Origin: Gemmatimonadales bacterium UBA7835
Lineage (GTDB): Bacteria > Gemmatimonadota > Gemmatimonadetes > Longimicrobiales > Gaopeijiaceae
NCBI GenBank assembly: GCA_002500925.1
Contig: DLTN01000120.1
Span: 1-8,102 of the forward strand
Direction of reading: 5' to 3'
Length of the DNA: 8,102 nt
The translations under genes and the position numbers were made by a program. Below, piece by piece: positions 5,337 through 8,102 of this stretch (within the stretch, counting starts at the first letter, position 1; each line of letters begins with the position of its first letter). Below the pieces are notes generated by a model, which saw only the letters and a list, made by a program, of their open reading frames with translations, was not told where the DNA came from and searched no databases.

Positions 5337-8102
5337 ATGAGTTGTAAAGTGTCTCGTTGTGTTGGGAGTGGCGCGGCGGTAGCTGCGTCTCTTGCGTTTG
5401 CCTTCCTTCATGCGACCCCGATATCGGTGGAAGCTCAAGAGGAGGTCTCTGCGGTTGAGAAGACATTCTCTGACCTAGGGTACCGAAATGTCGGCCCCTC
5501 TCGCGGCGGGAGAGTGACTGCGGTGGCGGGCCATCCCGCTCATCCCCTGACTTTCTATATGGGTGCTACGGGTGGTGGCGTCTGGAAGACTGAAGATTAT
5601 GGGACGACTTGGAGCCCGATATCAGATGGCTACTTCGAGACGGGTTCAATTGGATCAATCCGTGTGGCACCCTCAGATCCCAGTGTCGTCTACGTAGGAA
5701 CGGGATCAGACGGGATTCGCTCCAACGTCATAATAGGTCGTGGCCTTTACTATTCAGATGACGCTGGAATGACTTGGGAACGACGTGGCCTAGTTGGGAT
5801 GGGCCAGCTAGGTGCAGTTGAGGTCCACCCGGACAATCCCGACGTGGCCTATGTGGCGGCGCTGGGTAACCCTTGGGCGAAAAGTAGCGATCGTGGAGTT
5901 TATCGGACCCGGGACGCAGGAGAGAGCTGGGAACAGGTTCTCTTTACGTCCGACTCGGTCGGTGCCATTGATCTCGAGCTCAACCCAGCAAACCCGGATG
6001 AGATCTACGCCGGAATGTGGATGGGTCGTCGCCAGCCGTGGACTATCATCTCTGGCATGGAGGCTTCGTCTCAAGAAGATGGGATCTGGAAGTCGACTGA
6101 TGGCGGAGACACGTGGGAGTACAAGTCAGGAGGGCTTCCGGCTGGCCTGATTGGGAAGACGGACCTTTCGGTATCAGCTGACATGCCGAATCGCGTGTAT
6201 GCTCTCGTTGAGACCACCGACCCGGATGAGGGCCTATACCGCTCTGACGACTTCGGGGAGAATTGGGAGTTGATCAGTAACCAGCGCGGAATCATGAATC
6301 GTCCCTTTTACTACACCAATGTGACAGCGGACCCGAGTGATGCAGACCACGTTTATATCAACAACGAGGGTTACTACGAGTCGACAGACGGGGGCACGAC
6401 GTTCGAGCGTCGTCAGACGCCACATGGCGACAATCATGACACTTGGATAAATCCGGAAAACCCGCTTATTCAGGTCCAGTCGAACGACGGTGGAGCTAAC
6501 GTGACACTCGATGGCGGCAAAACCTGGTCGACACAGTTCAACCAGCCTACGGCCGAGCTTTACCAGGTTGATGTCGACGACCAGTTTCCCTATTGGCTCT
6601 ACGCGGGTCAGCAGGACAACACGACGATCCGAGTTCCTAGCAACCCTCCCGGCACAGGTTCTCAGGGTGGTCATCAGGGTAACTGGGAGGCAGTTGGTGG
6701 ATGCGAGACAGGTCCGGCCGTGCCCAAGCCGGGTGATCCGACGATCGTTTACTCAAACTGTAAGGGTCGCTTCGGCCGTTATAACCAGATCACCGGACAA
6801 GAGAAGCAGTACTACGTAGGGTTCCAGAACCTATACGGGCGGAATCCGGCTAATCTCAACTACAGGTTCCAGCGCGTTGTACCCATAGAGGTATCGCCGC
6901 ATGATCCGAGCACAGTCTATCATGGTTCGCAATTCGTCCATAAGACTACGGACGAAGGTGTGACCTGGGAGCAGATATCTCCGGACCTCACGGCATTCCG
7001 TCCTGAAAGACAGATGGTCTCCGGGAGTCCGATTACGCGTGATATTACCGGGGAGGAGCACTACTCCGTACTGTACGCGATTGAGGAGTCTCCAGTGACG
7101 CCGGGTGTGATTTGGTCCGGCTCGAACGATGGCTTGGTGCAGGTAACTCGTGACGGTGGGCAAACATGGACCAATGTCACACCAACGGATATGCCCCAGG
7201 AAGGGCGTGTCCAGACGATCGACCCATCGGCTCATTCCGCTGGTAAGGCATACTTTGCGTACTACCGGACACTTCTCGGAGACCTGACGCCGTTCATATA
7301 CAAAACGGAAGATTTTGGTGAGACATGGGAGCTGCTGACGACAGGAGATAACGGTATTCCTTCTCATCACGCGACAAGAGCGGTCCGGGAAGACACGGAG
7401 AGAGAGGGCTTGCTTTATGCTGGTACAGAGTTTGGAATGTATGTCTCTTTCGATGATGGTGAGAACTGGGACAAGTTCCAGTTCAACATGCCACGCACGC
7501 CGATTACCGACATTAAGGTTCACCAGGGTGATTTAGTCGTTTCGACGATGGGTAGAGCCTTCTGGGTGATGGATAACCTTTCACCGTTGCGTCAGGCCGA
7601 TGAAGCCATGGCGGATGGTGGTGCCTTCCTCTTCGCGCCTGAAGATGCATACCGGTTGCGTGGGAGTGGTTTCGGAGGTTTTGGTGCGGGTGCTCCAGAC
7701 GAGCCGCTGTACTCTCGCAACGGTGCCGAGTTGGACTATATGCTACCGTCAGGAGTGACCTCTGTTAAAGTTGAAATCGTTGACGGCGAGGGTGCTCTTG
7801 TGCGGGAGTTCGAGAGTGCTGGCCCGGGTGAGCGCACCGAGATCGCCCAGGAAATGCGTGCGCCTTTCCAGCGCAGGGTGGGGTCACCTACACCGACTGC
7901 ACATGAGGGTCTAAACCGTTTCGTGTGGGACTTCACCGTTCCTGGTCCCAATGGTGCCGCGCGTGGTGGGCCTATGGTTGTTCCGGGAGCCTTTAAAGCC
8001 CGCATAACAGTTGCCGCTGCTGGGCAGTCAGAGGTAATGGAGCGCGACTTCGAGGTCATGATGGACCCACGTGTTGCGGGAGATGGAGTAACGATTGCTG
8101 AC
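5337..8102 (+). CDS. Secreted Asp-box (BNR/VPS10-like) beta-propeller protein, 3' end missing
   Basis: An exported protein, 922 codons visible and still open at the window end. ATG 5337 follows AAGGA (5325-5329) by 7 bases. Residues 1-33 are a signal peptide: basic start, hydrophobic core AAVAASLAFAFL, likely cleavage after VEA. Eleven Asp-box motifs (pattern xxxDxGxxW/F) start near residues 84, 139, 190, 252, 302, 348, 389, 536, 603, 656 and 703, indicating a large multi-bladed propeller of the sortilin/VPS10 or sialidase-like fold. A stretch of about 140 residues (398-535) lacks the motif and carries the only two cysteines of the visible mature chain, C456 and C475, a likely disulphide. From about residue 745 the repeats end and a Gly-rich linker leads to an Ig/FnIII-like region (LNRFVWDF 862-869; PGAFKARITV near 888). 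Such proteins are often labelled glycosyl hydrolase, but Asp-boxes are structural and I see no catalytic site. Function unknown. The 119-base gap upstream has no clear terminator or promoter. Confidence 0.9.
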   Translation, partial: MSCKVSRCVGSGAAVAASLAFAFLHATPISVEAQEEVSAVEKTFSDLGYRNVGPSRGGRVTAVAGHPAHPLTFYMGATGGGVWKTEDYGTTWSPISDGYFETGSIGSIRVAPSDPSVVYVGTGSDGIRSNVIIGRGLYYSDDAGMTWERRGLVGMGQLGAVEVHPDNPDVAYVAALGNPWAKSSDRGVYRTRDAGESWEQVLFTSDSVGAIDLELNPANPDEIYAGMWMGRRQPWTIISGMEASSQEDGIWKSTDGGDTWEYKSGGLPAGLIGKTDLSVSADMPNRVYALVETTDPDEGLYRSDDFGENWELISNQRGIMNRPFYYTNVTADPSDADHVYINNEGYYESTDGGTTFERRQTPHGDNHDTWINPENPLIQVQSNDGGANVTLDGGKTWSTQFNQPTAELYQVDVDDQFPYWLYAGQQDNTTIRVPSNPPGTGSQGGHQGNWEAVGGCETGPAVPKPGDPTIVYSNCKGRFGRYNQITGQEKQYYVGFQNLYGRNPANLNYRFQRVVPIEVSPHDPSTVYHGSQFVHKTTDEGVTWEQISPDLTAFRPERQMVSGSPITRDITGEEHYSVLYAIEESPVTPGVIWSGSNDGLVQVTRDGGQTWTNVTPTDMPQEGRVQTIDPSAHSAGKAYFAYYRTLLGDLTPFIYKTEDFGETWELLTTGDNGIPSHHATRAVREDTEREGLLYAGTEFGMYVSFDDGENWDKFQFNMPRTPITDIKVHQGDLVVSTMGRAFWVMDNLSPLRQADEAMADGGAFLFAPEDAYRLRGSGFGGFGAGAPDEPLYSRNGAELDYMLPSGVTSVKVEIVDGEGALVREFESAGPGERTEIAQEMRAPFQRRVGSPTPTAHEGLNRFVWDFTVPGPNGAARGGPMVVPGAFKARITVAAAGQSEVMERDFEVMMDPRVAGDGVTIAD

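Noticed and set aside
5812..6150. Open frame in another phase within the propeller gene
   Set aside because: It lies wholly inside the propeller frame, which carries Asp-boxes across this stretch; its own translation has no recognisable features.
6831..7523. Long antisense open frame opposite the propeller gene
   Set aside because: It overlaps a well-supported gene with repeat motifs, its translation has no family features, and open antisense frames are common opposite such coding sequence.
5337..8102. Calling the propeller protein a sialidase or glycosidase
   Set aside because: Asp-boxes are structural and I see no sialidase arginine triad or other catalytic signature, so no enzyme activity is claimed.

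Overview
The window (about 8.1 kb, moderately GC-rich, all genes on the + strand) holds the end of a ferrous-iron transport (Feo) locus followed by a small hydrolase gene and the first part of a large secreted beta-propeller protein. It suggests a free-living Gram-negative bacterium. The large Asp-box (BNR/VPS10-like) exported protein and the style of the genes resemble those common in Gemmatimonadota and related environmental phyla. That taxonomic guess is inference from memory of protein families and is weak. I see no tRNA, rRNA, CRISPR array, insertion sequence or phage gene.

Layout. Positions 1-2100 are a nearly complete FeoB whose reading frame is already open at base 1; the window begins at the lysine of its P-loop. 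A 139-base gap follows, carrying a perfect 7-base inverted repeat (2180-2204) that resembles a degenerate Fur box. A small FeoA-domain protein (2240-2524) comes next. Only 15 bases later a second, clearly different FeoB begins (2540-4459). A 77-base gap then contains a GC-rich hairpin covering a strong Shine-Dalgarno sequence and a seven-codon open frame that abuts the next gene. That gene (4537-5217) encodes a KANL3/Tex30-type alpha/beta hydrolase. A 119-base gap leads to a signal-peptide protein with eleven Asp-box repeats (5337 to the window end, still open).

How the genes work together. FeoB proteins are GTPase-gated inner-membrane Fe(II) transporters, and FeoA is their small cytosolic SH3-like partner. 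The FeoA lies tightly upstream of the second FeoB and probably serves it; it may also serve the first. The two FeoBs belong to different sequence types, with different gate and C-terminal motifs, so they look like anciently diverged paralogues rather than a recent duplication. The hydrolase and propeller protein have no demonstrable link to iron uptake. The propeller protein has its own ribosome-binding site and is probably a separate unit. The points most worth checking are the paired FeoB arrangement, the putative iron-regulatory dyad between them, the cysteine-rich FeoA, and the hairpin plus mini-ORF before the hydrolase.
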